64,000 nucleotides of DNA from Acidovorax delafieldii (GCF_007993815.1 NZ_VJWE01000015.1:320694-384693); one strand, 5' to 3'. Shown: positions 51,226 to 60,397, counted from the first letter of the stretch. A program made the numbers and translations. Notes: a model not told the origin generated them from the letters alone.

Positions 51226-51465
51226 TCAGCACACAGGGGGATGGGACATGCACGCTTGGAGCCAGCCCTGGGTGACGGCAAACAGCCTGGCAGCTTCGCG
51301 CGATGCAAAGGCTTTGTCAAAACGGAACACTCGGCAGTAGCTGCCGTTGCCACTTGAACGATGGACCGAGAAGGAGGCGCGGAAGCGGCCGCAGTCGGTC
51401 GGGTGTGTCGCGGGCGAAACGACGTACTGGCCCATGGAAATGGCGTTATTTGAAATCTGGTGCAT
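51226..51465 (-). CDS. Possible small hypothetical protein upstream of the RRM gene
   Basis: 79 residues from ATG 51465 (ATG 51501 or 51435 are alternatives; none has a clear ribosome binding site). The sequence has a coding look: GQYVVSPATHPTDCGRFRASFSVHR followed by VFRFDKAFASREAARLFAVTQGWLQ, a beta-rich part then a helix with the ...F.S..EA...A...G... pattern of small uncharacterised betaproteobacterial proteins. It reads toward the RRM gene, 117 bp away. No database comparison could be made; it could be a chance frame. Confidence 0.45.
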   Translation of the reverse strand: MHQISNNAISMGQYVVSPATHPTDCGRFRASFSVHRSSGNGSYCRVFRFDKAFASREAARLFAVTQGWLQACMSHPPVC

Positions 51466-51871
51466 TCGGAACCGCAGGCCGTCATCGACCTGCGTGAGCA
51501 TCGAGGGACTCGGTGGGCTGCAGCTCTTCAGACCCACTGGGCGACAAGGTCGCAAAAGGCGGCCTGCCGCGGCGCGTTAGACCGCTGGGAGGCAGGCGTT
51601 GCGGTGACTGCTGGCGTCAAGAGCCGTGACTGCAACGAAGTGAAGTATATGCGATATGTTATTTAATTTTTATTTAATATCATTTTTGGTTTTAAAAAGA
51701 CGGCGTCCGTGCCTCGATTCCTCCTGCGAAGGCCGATGGGCGCTGGCGCAATGGGGAGCTCGACCATCGCTCTCCATCGTCTTTTGGCCCGTTCCTGAAG
51801 CCTCTTGCGTCCTGGCTTCGACGGATTCCGCGGCCACAGAAGGCGTCACCCCGCGATGGCATGATGCGCGC
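51466..51871. other. Intergenic stretch with a strongly AT-rich block
   Basis: No gene was recognised. Most of it is GC-rich, but 51641-51700 is almost entirely A and T (including TTATTTAATTTTTATTTAAT), the lowest-GC block noticed in the window. It lies ~170 bp before the C13 peptidase start and may hold its promoter or an H-NS-type nucleation site. Confidence 0.45.
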
Positions 51872-53572
51872 ATGAAAGACCTGAACGCCAGCAGCAGCAC
51901 CTGGGCCGACACGTTGCCCAGCCAGTGGGGACCAGAACTGGCCCACACGGAAATTGAAGTTCCTTTGAGCCGGTCGCCACAAGACCTGCCCACATCGTCT
52001 GCCATCAGGGCGATTTCCGCCACGGAGCGCCTTTCACTGTGGGGCTGGATGCGCGAAGGACTGCGCGCTGCACTGTTTCTGGCGCCGCGTACAGGGGCTG
52101 CGGCACCCACGCCCTGGCAGTTGCTGGTGTTGTCGTTGATCAGCGGCGCGTTGCTGGTGGGCGCTGCACGGTTACAGGTCGCGGGCCCGGCCCAGTTCAG
52201 CGTGCGTGGCTGGCTCACCCCCATGTGGAGCAGCCTGGTGCTGCTGTGGCTGGCTTGGTGGGCCATGGCGCCAGCACAGCGTGCTCCTACCCCTGCGCCC
52301 GAGCTGGGTGTGCCCGGCCCTTCGGGCGGGCTGGCCGCGTGGTATGTGCTGTCGGCGTGGGCGCCCTTGGCCCCCTTGCTGGTGCTCTATGTCCTGATGG
52401 CATTGGCGGTTCACCAGCCTGCACTGTGGAATGGGACGGTGGCAAGCATCCTTTTCTGGGTGGCCTACGGCGTGCTCACGGTATGGGTGCTGGCCACGTT
52501 AGTGGTGGTGAGTGCCCGCTTCATCCGATCTCGGGTGCGCACTGCGGTCTTTGGCGTGGCGATGGCTGTGGTGGTCGGGGTGGGCATGTGGCAGTTTCAG
52601 GACCAGCCCTGGGAGGAAGACGCCCTGGCGGTGGCCGATGCGTCGGCCGCGTCCGCCGACGGAGCACAGCCTCCAGAGCCTGCGCAACTGGCGCTATCGC
52701 AAGGCCTTTTTGAGAACCAGCAGCTGCTGTGGCAACAGCAGGTGGATGCTTTGTTGCCTCAGCGTCCCGGCGTTGTGGATGTCTATGGGTTGGTGTTCGC
52801 GCCCTATGCGGATGAAAACGTGTTCCGCCGCGAAAGCACGATGGTCAACACGCTGCTACAGGAGCGGTTTGACGCCCAGGGCCGGGTTCTGCACCTGCTC
52901 AACCATGCTGAAACTGCCGAGACCCACCCCTGGGCGACGCCCGAGAATCTGCAACGCGCCATTGCCGCGCTGGCCGCGCGCATGGATCGCGAGCATGATG
53001 TGCTGGTGATTTACATGACCTCGCATGGCGCACGCAACCATGAACTGGCCGCCGCACACTGGCCGCTGCAGGTGCCCCCGGTGACGCCGGAGATGCTGCG
53101 CGCAGCGCTGGACGAATCGGGTATCCGCAACCGCGTGATCGCAGTGTCTGCCTGCTTTTCGGGAGGCTGGATCGAACCGCTGGCCACCGACAGCACCCTG
53201 ATCATGACGGCGGCCGACGCCACCCACACCTCGTATGGCTGCGGCAGGCTGTCTGAGCTGACCTTCTTTGGCCGCGCGGTGTTTCATGAACAACTGCGCC
53301 AGTCCCATTCCTTCACCGAGGCCTTTGCCAAGGCTGTGCCGCTGATTCAGCAGCGTGAGGTCGAGGCCGGCAAGGCCGACGGATTTTCGAACCCGCAGAT
53401 CCGCGTGGGCCAACAGATCGCCCCGGTGTTGCAGGCGCTGGAACAGCGGCTGCAGACGGAGGCACCAAATGCCTCCAGCGCAGCCCCGGCGCCGGCGGCA
53501 GACGCTCCGAGCCCGGTGCCGGCGACAGCTGCGGCGACCGACCCCGCCACAGCGCCACCCCCGCGGCCCTGA
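51872..53572 (+). CDS. Membrane-anchored C13 (legumain/caspase-like) peptidase
   Basis: 566 residues from ATG 51872. After a polar N-terminus (~75 residues) come five hydrophobic helices (PWQLLVLSLISGALLVGA, MWSSLVLLWLAWWAMA, WYVLSAWAPLAPLLVLYVLMALAV, ILFWVAYGVLTVWVLATLVVV, AVFGVAMAVVVGVGMW). The C-terminal domain (~290-535) is a caspase-fold peptidase of the C13 type: VYGLVFAPYADENVFRRE, MVNTLLQERF, the catalytic His in VIYMTSHGARN and Cys in VIAVSACFSGGWIEPL. The tail is Ala/Pro-rich. Family members include bacterial legumain-like proteins of unknown substrate. The FtsX-like gene follows 65 bp later. Confidence 0.9.
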   Translation: MKDLNASSSTWADTLPSQWGPELAHTEIEVPLSRSPQDLPTSSAIRAISATERLSLWGWMREGLRAALFLAPRTGAAAPTPWQLLVLSLISGALLVGAARLQVAGPAQFSVRGWLTPMWSSLVLLWLAWWAMAPAQRAPTPAPELGVPGPSGGLAAWYVLSAWAPLAPLLVLYVLMALAVHQPALWNGTVASILFWVAYGVLTVWVLATLVVVSARFIRSRVRTAVFGVAMAVVVGVGMWQFQDQPWEEDALAVADASAASADGAQPPEPAQLALSQGLFENQQLLWQQQVDALLPQRPGVVDVYGLVFAPYADENVFRRESTMVNTLLQERFDAQGRVLHLLNHAETAETHPWATPENLQRAIAALAARMDREHDVLVIYMTSHGARNHELAAAHWPLQVPPVTPEMLRAALDESGIRNRVIAVSACFSGGWIEPLATDSTLIMTAADATHTSYGCGRLSELTFFGRAVFHEQLRQSHSFTEAFAKAVPLIQQREVEAGKADGFSNPQIRVGQQIAPVLQALEQRLQTEAPNASSAAPAPAADAPSPVPATAAATDPATAPPPRP

Positions 53573-53637
53573 TGGGTTGACCAAGTTCTAACACCCCACG
53601 GCCCGCCAGCCCGTTCGCTTTGCGCTAAGGTCTGCCC

Positions 53638-56157
53638 ATGAACCTGTCTCTCCTGCGCCTTGGCTGGCGCACCCTGGCCCGGGACCTGCGCGCGGGCGAG
53701 TTGCGCCTGTTGATTGTGGCGGTCACCCTGGCAGTGGCCGCGCTCACATCTGTGGGTTTTTTTGCCGATCGCCTGCAAGGCGGACTGCAGCGCGACGCTC
53801 TGCAGCTGCTGGGGGGGGATGCAGTCGTGGCCAGCGACAACCCAACGCCCGCGGCATTCGTGGAGCGCGCCAAGGCGCTGGGGTTGCAATCGGTGACCAC
53901 GCTGGGCTTTCCGACCATGGGCCGCGCGAGCGATGCGCAGGGCGGCGCCAGCAAGCTGGTGGCACTCAAGAGCGTGCAGCAGGGTTACCCGCTGCGCGGC
54001 AGCCTCACGGTGGCAGATGCCCCCGGCGCGCTGGAGCAGCCGACGCGTGACATCCCGGCGCCCGGCGAGGTGTGGGTGGACGCGCCACTGCTCGAATCGC
54101 TCAACCTCGCCATGGGCGACAAGCTGTTGCTGGGCGATGCGCAACTGCGCATCGCGCGCATCATCGTCATCGAGCCTGACCGGGGGGCGGGTTTCATGAG
54201 CTTTGCGCCACGTGTGATGGTGAACGAACGCGACCTGCCCGCCACGGGGCTCGTGCAGCCTGCCAGCCGCCTGACCTACCGCTTTGCCGTGGTCGGCCCG
54301 GCGTCGGCCATCAAGGCGTTCAACGATTGGGCGGTGGTCGAGGCCAAGAAGCCCGAAGTGCACGGCGTGCGCGTGGAGTCGCTGGAAAGCGGCCGCCCCG
54401 AGATGCGCCAGACGCTGGACCGCGCGCAGAAATTCCTGAGCCTGGTAGCGCTGCTGGCTGCACTGTTGTCTGCCGTGGCCGTGGCGCTGGCCGCGCGCGG
54501 GTTTGCTGCGGAGCACCTCGACGCTTCGGCCATGCTGCGTGTGCTGGGGCAGAGCCAGCGCACCATTGCTGGGGCCTACACCACGGAGTTCGCGCTGATC
54601 GGCCTGTTTGCCAGCTCCTTGGGTGTGGCGCTGGGCTATGTGGTGCATTACGCGTTTGTGCTGCTGCTGGCGGGATTGGTGGAATCGGCCTTGCCTTTGC
54701 CCAGCCTGTGGCCGGTGGTGTTTGGCCTGGGCATGGGGCTCACGCTGCTGTTTGCGTTTGGCTTGCCGCCGGTGCTGCAGCTGGCGCAGGTGCCGCCATT
54801 GCGGGTGATACGGCGTGATGTGGGGGGGCTCAAGCCCGCCTCGCTGGCAGTGCTGGGTATCGGCATTGCGGGCTTCGCTGCGCTGTTGCTGGCCGTCAGC
54901 AGCGACATCAAGCTGGGTCTGATTGCTGTGGGCGGTTTTGCCGGCGCCGTGGCGCTGTTTGCAGGCCTGTCATGGGTCGCGGTCAAGCTTCTGCGCAAGA
55001 GCGTGAACGAAAGCACGGCACCGCGCTGGCTTGTACTGGCCACGCGGCAGATTTCTGCGCGCCCGGCCTATGCCGTGGTGCAGGTCAGCAGTCTGGCGGT
55101 GGGTCTGCTGGCCCTGGTGCTGCTGGTGCTGCTGCGCACCGACCTCATCAGCAGCTGGCGCAAGGCGACCCCGCCCGATGCCCCCAACCGTTTTGTCATC
55201 AACGTGATGCCTGACCAGTCGGAGGCCTTTCAGCAGACGCTCAAGGACAGCGGAGTGGGTCGCTACGACTGGTACCCCATGATCCGCGGCCGGCTGGTGG
55301 CTGTGAACGGCAAGCCAGTGGGCCCCGACAATTACACCGACGACCGCGCCAAGCGCCTGGTGGACCGAGAATTCAACCTGTCCAACGCTGTGGAGGCACC
55401 GCCCCACAACCAGGTGGTGGCTGGGCGCTGGACGCCCGGCGAGGAGGGCGCCATCAGCGTGGAAGAAGGTATTGCCCAGACGCTGGGCCTGCAGCTGGGT
55501 GACCGTTTGCAGTTCGATATGGGCGGCGTGCAGGACGAGGCCCGCATCACCAGCCTGCGCAAGGTGGACTGGGGCTCCATGCGCGCCAACTTCTTTGTGA
55601 TGTACCCGGTGGCCGAGGTCAAGGATGTCCCGGTCACCTACCTGGCCGCCTACCGCGCTCCAGAAACCCACGGTTTCGACAACGCGCTGGTGCGCCAGTT
55701 TCCCAACATCACCAACGTGGACATGGGCGCCACCATTGCCCAGGTGCAGCGGGTGCTGGAGCAGGTGATCCGGGCGGTGGAGTTCTTGTTTGCCTTCACG
55801 CTCGCAGCTGGGCTGGTGGTGCTGTTTGCCGCCGTCACGGCCACCCGCGAAGAGCGCGCACGCGAGTACGCCATCATGCGTGCCGTGGGGGCCCGTGCCA
55901 GCCTGCTGCGTCAGGTGCAGCGGGCCGAGCTGGTGGGTGTGGGTCTGCTGGCGGGCTTTCTGGCCAGCGCGGTGGCGGTGGGCGTGGGCTGGGCATTGGC
56001 GCGTTATGTGTTTGACTTCACCTGGACCGCCGCCCCCTGGGTGCCGCTGGCCGGTGCGCTCGCGGGCGCGGTGCTGGCGCTGGCCGCAGGCTGGTGGGGT
56101 CTGCGCGAGGTGCTGCTGCGCCCGGTGGTGGACACGCTCAGGCGGTCTGCCGAGTAA
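53638..56157 (+). CDS. FtsX/MacB-type ABC transporter permease (YbbP-like)
   Basis: 839 residues with two FtsX domains. An N-terminal helix (LLIVAVTLAVAALTSVGFFAD) and a MacB-type periplasmic region precede the first membrane core (LSLVALLAALLSAVAVALAARGFA, LIGLFASSLGVALGYVVHYAFVLLL). A second long periplasmic part and the final core follow (FLFAFTLAAGLVVLFAAVTAT, LAGFLASAVAVGVGWALARYVF). This is the YbbP layout of ten helices. YbbP-type proteins act with an ATPase (YbbA/LolD-like) and often a TesA-type lipase, but neither is adjacent here. The ATPase must be encoded elsewhere. Substrate likely lipid-like by family analogy only. Confidence 0.9.
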   Translation: MNLSLLRLGWRTLARDLRAGELRLLIVAVTLAVAALTSVGFFADRLQGGLQRDALQLLGGDAVVASDNPTPAAFVERAKALGLQSVTTLGFPTMGRASDAQGGASKLVALKSVQQGYPLRGSLTVADAPGALEQPTRDIPAPGEVWVDAPLLESLNLAMGDKLLLGDAQLRIARIIVIEPDRGAGFMSFAPRVMVNERDLPATGLVQPASRLTYRFAVVGPASAIKAFNDWAVVEAKKPEVHGVRVESLESGRPEMRQTLDRAQKFLSLVALLAALLSAVAVALAARGFAAEHLDASAMLRVLGQSQRTIAGAYTTEFALIGLFASSLGVALGYVVHYAFVLLLAGLVESALPLPSLWPVVFGLGMGLTLLFAFGLPPVLQLAQVPPLRVIRRDVGGLKPASLAVLGIGIAGFAALLLAVSSDIKLGLIAVGGFAGAVALFAGLSWVAVKLLRKSVNESTAPRWLVLATRQISARPAYAVVQVSSLAVGLLALVLLVLLRTDLISSWRKATPPDAPNRFVINVMPDQSEAFQQTLKDSGVGRYDWYPMIRGRLVAVNGKPVGPDNYTDDRAKRLVDREFNLSNAVEAPPHNQVVAGRWTPGEEGAISVEEGIAQTLGLQLGDRLQFDMGGVQDEARITSLRKVDWGSMRANFFVMYPVAEVKDVPVTYLAAYRAPETHGFDNALVRQFPNITNVDMGATIAQVQRVLEQVIRAVEFLFAFTLAAGLVVLFAAVTATREERAREYAIMRAVGARASLLRQVQRAELVGVGLLAGFLASAVAVGVGWALARYVFDFTWTAAPWVPLAGALAGAVLALAAGWWGLREVLLRPVVDTLRRSAE

Positions 56158-56368
56158 CTGGACAGCAGCAGGCGCACAGCACTGCGTCCGGAAAGGGTGA
56201 GAGTCCGCACGAGCACCCTCTGCCTTTGGCCGGTGCCAAGCGCTTTCCGAGGGGGTTTGTCGTGGCAGCTGCGGGACATTGCTCGCCCCGCGATGCAACG
56301 ACCGCACGCGGCGCAAGGTGTTGCGGCCATTGGCCTCGCCGGCCCAGAGTTCGAATAAAACAGACGAT

Positions 56369-56399
56369 AGCGCCGAATTCATATGCGCTGTTAGCTATC
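56369..56399 (-). repeat. 31-bp core repeat, copy 6, intergenic
   Basis: The minus strand reads GATAGCT-N6-GCATA-N6-CGGCGCT; the last block differs at two of seven positions. A second GATAGC lies directly beside it. It is 110 bp before the rhlE start. Confidence 0.7.
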
Positions 56400-56459
56400 A
56401 AATAGATAGCGAATACTCGCCAATGCGCTGGCTGCGCCTACTGCATTTTTGCTGCTCCG

Positions 56460-56484
56460 GGCCCGAAAAATCGCTTTTTGGGCC
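56460..56484 (+). promoter_or_regulatory. Leader hairpin of rhlE
   Basis: GGCCC-G-AAAAA, loop TCGC, TTTTT-GGGCC: ten base pairs with one bulged G, ending 24 bp before the rhlE start codon. In the mRNA it would lie just before the ribosome binding region, where an RNA helicase might act on its own leader. Confidence 0.4.
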
Positions 56485-56508
56485 ACCGGTGCGACAATAG
56501 AGGGCTAA

Positions 56509-57990
56509 ATGACAAGTTCCTTTTCCAATCTATCGCTGGCTGAGCCGCTGGCGCGCGCCGTAGCCGAAATGGGCTACGAGTCCATGACGCCCATCCAGGC
56601 GCAGGCCATCCCGGTGGTGCTCACCGGCCAGGACGTGATGGGCGCAGCCCAGACCGGCACCGGCAAAACCGCCGCGTTCTCGCTGCCTTTGCTGCAGCGC
56701 CTGCTCAAGCACGAGAGCAGTTCCACATCCCCCGCTCGCCACCCTGTGCGCGCTCTGGTGCTGTTGCCCACCCGTGAGCTGGCCGACCAGGTGGCCCAGC
56801 AGATTGCGCTGTACGCCAAGTACACCAAACTGCGCAGCACGGTGGTGTTTGGCGGCATGGACATGAAGCCCCAGACCATCGAGCTGAAAAAAGGCGTCGA
56901 AGTGCTGGTGGCTACGCCGGGCCGCCTGCTCGACCATATCGAGGCCAAGAATGCGGTGCTCAACCAGGTGGAGTACGTGGTGCTCGACGAGGCCGACCGC
57001 ATGCTGGACATCGGTTTTCTGCCCGACCTGCAGCGAATCCTGAGTTACCTGCCCAAGCAGCGCACCACGCTTCTGTTCAGCGCCACCTTCTCGCCCGAGA
57101 TCAAGCGCCTGGCCAGCAGCTACCTGCAAAACCCCATCACCATTGAGGTGGCCCGCCCGAACGAAACGGCCTCCACGGTGGAGCAGCGCTTTTACAGCGC
57201 CAATGATGACGACAAGCGCCGAGCCATCCACCAGGTGCTCAAGACGCGGGGCATCAAGCAGGCTTTCATTTTCGTGAACAGCAAGCTCGGATGCGCCCGT
57301 TTGGCGCGCAGCCTGGAGCGTGAGGGCCTCAAGACCGCAGCCTTGCACGGCGACAAGAGCCAGGACGAGCGACTGAAGGCGCTGGAAGCCTTCAAGAGCG
57401 GCGAGGTTGATCTGCTGGTGTGTACCGATGTGGCTGCGCGCGGCCTGGACATCAAGGACGTGCCGGCGGTGTTCAACTTCGACGTGCCTTTCAATGCGGA
57501 AGACTATGTGCACCGTATTGGGCGCACAGGCCGTGCCGGCGCGTCCGGCCTGGCCGTCACACTGGTGTCGGGCAGCGATGCCCGCCTGGTGGCCGACATT
57601 GAGAAGCTGATCAAGAAAAAGATCGATCTCGAAGCCATCGAATACGAAGAAGACCGCCCCCGCGGTCGCATCAATGACGGCCGCCGCGCATGGCGCGAAG
57701 CGGGCGAGACCGGTGATCCGCGCGATGTCATTCCCGCTGCCGTGCGTGAGCGCAACGAGCGCCGCGAACCCCGCGAGTCGCGTGAACACCACCGGGGTTT
57801 CCGCCCTGCCGTGGCCTCGCGCGATCCCTTCTTCGAAAAGCCTTACGAACCCAGCAGTGCGGATACCGCCCCCGCCTGGGAGGCTGCCGCCAAATCGCCT
57901 GCGCGCAGCAGCATTTCGGCCAACATCAAGCCCAAGCGCAAGGTGGCAGCCTTGTTCAAGGCGGTTCAACCTGAGACCTCCACGCAGTAA
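56509..57990 (+). CDS. rhlE: DEAD-box RNA helicase RhlE
   Basis: 493 residues. All helicase motifs are seen in order: Q motif (PIQAQAIPV), I AQTGTGKT, Ia PTRELADQ, Ib TPGRLLD, II DEAD (VVLDEADRML), III SAT, IV FIFVNSK, V ARGLDI, VI HRIGRTGRAG. The core ends at ~370, followed by a basic, Arg/Glu/Pro-rich tail (RRAWREAGETGDP, RERNERREPRESREHHRG) that would bind RNA. RhlE-type helicases act in ribosome assembly and RNA turnover, often in the cold. It is monocistronic, converging with apaH. Confidence 0.95.
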   Translation: MTSSFSNLSLAEPLARAVAEMGYESMTPIQAQAIPVVLTGQDVMGAAQTGTGKTAAFSLPLLQRLLKHESSSTSPARHPVRALVLLPTRELADQVAQQIALYAKYTKLRSTVVFGGMDMKPQTIELKKGVEVLVATPGRLLDHIEAKNAVLNQVEYVVLDEADRMLDIGFLPDLQRILSYLPKQRTTLLFSATFSPEIKRLASSYLQNPITIEVARPNETASTVEQRFYSANDDDKRRAIHQVLKTRGIKQAFIFVNSKLGCARLARSLEREGLKTAALHGDKSQDERLKALEAFKSGEVDLLVCTDVAARGLDIKDVPAVFNFDVPFNAEDYVHRIGRTGRAGASGLAVTLVSGSDARLVADIEKLIKKKIDLEAIEYEEDRPRGRINDGRRAWREAGETGDPRDVIPAAVRERNERREPRESREHHRGFRPAVASRDPFFEKPYEPSSADTAPAWEAAAKSPARSSISANIKPKRKVAALFKAVQPETSTQ

Positions 57991-58028
57991 CAGCTGGCGC
58001 TCTTTGCGCTGGCTGCCGTGGTGTGCGT

Positions 58029-58051
58029 CCCGGGCGCGTTGACTGCCCGGG
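58029..58051. terminator. Hairpin between convergent rhlE and apaH
   Basis: CCCGGGC, 9-nt loop, GCCCGGG, in the 74-bp gap between the two stop codons. No T-tract, so possibly a bidirectional 3' end. Confidence 0.5.
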
Positions 58052-58064
58052 TCAATCCCCAGCT

Positions 58065-58907
58065 CTAGCCCGGCTGCTGCGCCTGTTCGCAATGCACCTG
58101 CAGCAGCTCGCGGTCAGCCAGTGTCGCGCCGAAACGCACGGCACTCAGGCACCCTCCCCATACACAGCCGGTATCCAGGCCCAGGAGTTCGCTGCGGTTG
58201 AGCCAGCCTAGTGTGGACCAGTGGCCAAAGGCCATCAGCGTGCCAGCGGTGCGCCGGCCTGGCACATCAAACCAGGGCATCAGGCCCTCTGGGGCAGCGC
58301 TGGCACTTTCGGTGCTTTCAAAATCCATCACACCGTCGAATGAGCAAAAGCGCATGCGCGTCAGCGCGTTCACTATCACGCGCAGCCGGTCAGTGCCTGT
58401 GAGGGTATCGCTCCAGTGGTCCGGCGTGTTGCCATACATGCTGTGCAAGAAGGCGGGCAGGTCCGGGCTACCCAACACGGCATGGACCTCCTGCGCGCGT
58501 TCCAGGGTGTCTGTGGGAGTCCAGGCGGGGACCACGCCCGCATGCACCATCAGCAGGGTCTGGCCGGCATGCTCGTGGGCCCGTGCCAATGGCTGGTGGC
58601 GCAGCCACTCGAGCAAATCGCTGCGGTCCGGGGCGTCGAGCACCGAGGCCAGGGTGTCGCGGCGCGAGGGCTTGCGCGCGCCGTGTGCGGCAGCGAGCAA
58701 GTGCAGGTCGTGGTTGCCCAGCAGGCAGCGGATGGCGTCGCCCTGCTGCATGCAGCGGCGCAGCACGGCGGCGGAGTCGGGGCCGCGGTTGACGAGGTCC
58801 CCCAGCAGGTACACCGTGTCACGGCTGCCAGAAAAGCCGATGGTGTCGAGCAGGCGCCCCAGGGCGTCGTCGCAGCCCTGAATGTCGCCGATACAGTAAA
58901 GTGCCAT
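58065..58907 (-). CDS. apaH: Bis(5'-nucleosyl)-tetraphosphatase, symmetrical (ApaH)
   Basis: 280 residues from ATG 58907 (MALYCIGDIQG); an in-frame ATG at 58925 adds six residues. It cleaves Ap4A to two ADP and can decap Np4-RNAs. Metallophosphatase motifs: GDIQGCDDALGRLLD, LLGDLVNRGPDS, LLGNHDLHLLA, VHAGVVPAW and FGHWSTLGW. It lies divergent from the CBS-domain gene, with 35 bp between starts, so the promoters overlap. Confidence 0.96.
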   Translation of the reverse strand: MALYCIGDIQGCDDALGRLLDTIGFSGSRDTVYLLGDLVNRGPDSAAVLRRCMQQGDAIRCLLGNHDLHLLAAAHGARKPSRRDTLASVLDAPDRSDLLEWLRHQPLARAHEHAGQTLLMVHAGVVPAWTPTDTLERAQEVHAVLGSPDLPAFLHSMYGNTPDHWSDTLTGTDRLRVIVNALTRMRFCSFDGVMDFESTESASAAPEGLMPWFDVPGRRTAGTLMAFGHWSTLGWLNRSELLGLDTGCVWGGCLSAVRFGATLADRELLQVHCEQAQQPG

Positions 58908-58942
58908 GATGGTCGTCGGTTGCAAACCTGATTGAGTGAAGC

Positions 58943-60238
58943 ATGGATTTTCTGCTGATCGCGCTGCTGACCCTGCTCAACGGCGTGTTCGCGATGTCCG
59001 AGCTGGCGCTGGCGTCAAGTCGCAGGTCGCGCCTGACCGCCATGGCCGAGGCGGGTGACAAGGGCGCACAGGCCGCTCTGGCGCTGCTTGAGAACCCCAC
59101 GCAGTTTTTGTCCTCGGTGCAAGTGGGCATCACTTCTATTGGCATGCTCAACGGGATCCTCGGAGAGGCTGCTTTCAGCGATGACCTGGGGCTGTGGCTG
59201 CAGCAGCTCGGGATGCCTGTGCGGGCCGCCAGCATCACCGCCACCGCGCTGGTGGTAACCGTAATCACCTTCGTCACCATCGTGTTTGGCGAACTGGTGC
59301 CCAAACGCATCGGACAGCTCTATCCCGAGGCGGTGTCCCGCCTGGTGGCGCGACCCATGGCCTGGGTGGCCCGGGTGGCCAAGCCTTTTGTGCGCCTGTT
59401 GTCGCTCTCAACCCAAGGGGTGCTGCGCCTGATGCAGGTGGACAACACAGCAGGGCGTTCGGTCACGGAAGAAGAAATCGTTGCCAGCCTGGAAGAAGGG
59501 CGCGAGGCCGGTGTGATCGAGCACCATGAGCACCAGATGGTGCGAAACGTGTTTCGCCTGGATGATCGGCCATTGACCTCGCTGATGGTGCCGCGCAGTG
59601 ATGTGGGCTGGCTCGATGCAGGGTGGTCGGTGTTGCAGGGCTTGCAGCAGGCGGGCCGTGGCGGCGAGCATGCCGCGCATTCGTGGTACCCCGTGTGCCG
59701 CAACTCGCTGGACGAGGTGGTGGGTATTGTGAGCGTGGCACGGTTGCTGGAGCTGGGGCCTGATGCGCCCGGCACGCTGGAACAGTATGTGAAGCCCGCC
59801 GCCTTTTTGCCCGAGACCTTGAGCGGCATGGAGCTGCTGGAGCAGTTTCGAGCGCGCTCGGGGCGCATGGTGTTTGTGGTGGACGAATATGGCGTGGTGC
59901 AGGGCATCATGACCCCGCACGATCTGCTCGAAGCCATTACCGGTGAATTGCAGCCCGGCGCTGCCGCCGATGCCTGGGCTACCCCGCGTGGTGATGGCGC
60001 ATGGCTGCTGGATGGGCTGATGCCTGTGTCCGAACTCAAGGCCCGCCTGGATATTCGAGATCTGCCGCAGGAAGACCGTGGGCGGTATAACACCCTGGCG
60101 GGGTTTTTGATGGCAGAAACGGGGCATTTACCTGCCGTAGGCGAACAGATTGTGTGCGTGGGCTGGATATTCGAGGTGCTGGCCCTGGAGGGCAAACGCA
60201 TTGACCGCGTATTGGCACAGCCTGACAGCGCACTTTGA
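58943..60238 (+). CDS. CNNM/CorC-HlyC family protein with CBS domains
   Basis: 431 residues. An N-terminal DUF21/CNNM membrane domain (~1-190: FLLIALLTLLNGVFAMSELALASSRRSRL, GITSIGMLNGILGEAAF, ALVVTVITFVTIVFGELVPKRIGQLYPE) is followed by a CBS pair (~200-330: TSLMVPRSDVGWLD, LEQFRARSGRMVFVVDEYGVVQGIMTPHDLLEAI) and a C-terminal CorC_HlyC transporter-associated domain (AWLLDGLMPVSELKARLDI, YNTLAGFLMAETGHLPAVGE). Often called a hemolysin-like protein, but the family is linked to magnesium/cobalt homeostasis. Inner membrane. Confidence 0.92.
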   Translation: MDFLLIALLTLLNGVFAMSELALASSRRSRLTAMAEAGDKGAQAALALLENPTQFLSSVQVGITSIGMLNGILGEAAFSDDLGLWLQQLGMPVRAASITATALVVTVITFVTIVFGELVPKRIGQLYPEAVSRLVARPMAWVARVAKPFVRLLSLSTQGVLRLMQVDNTAGRSVTEEEIVASLEEGREAGVIEHHEHQMVRNVFRLDDRPLTSLMVPRSDVGWLDAGWSVLQGLQQAGRGGEHAAHSWYPVCRNSLDEVVGIVSVARLLELGPDAPGTLEQYVKPAAFLPETLSGMELLEQFRARSGRMVFVVDEYGVVQGIMTPHDLLEAITGELQPGAAADAWATPRGDGAWLLDGLMPVSELKARLDIRDLPQEDRGRYNTLAGFLMAETGHLPAVGEQIVCVGWIFEVLALEGKRIDRVLAQPDSAL

Positions 60239-60397
60239 AGCCTTTGTGGCTTCTTGGACCACCGGCTGTCCAGGTACTGAATATGCCAGGCGGTATTTTT
60301 GTGGTTTCTTAATGCAAAATCTTTACCCCGGCGTGTGCTCGCAGCGGTTATCCATATAATCGCGTTGTCACCAACCCCATTTTCTTATTCAGACACC

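Larger units (their letters stand above)
56158..56508 (+). other. 351-bp gap before rhlE
   Basis: No gene was recognised. It holds a 31-bp repeat (56369-56399) and a leader hairpin (56460-56484); the rhlE promoter must lie here. The remainder shows no clear signal. Confidence 0.4.
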
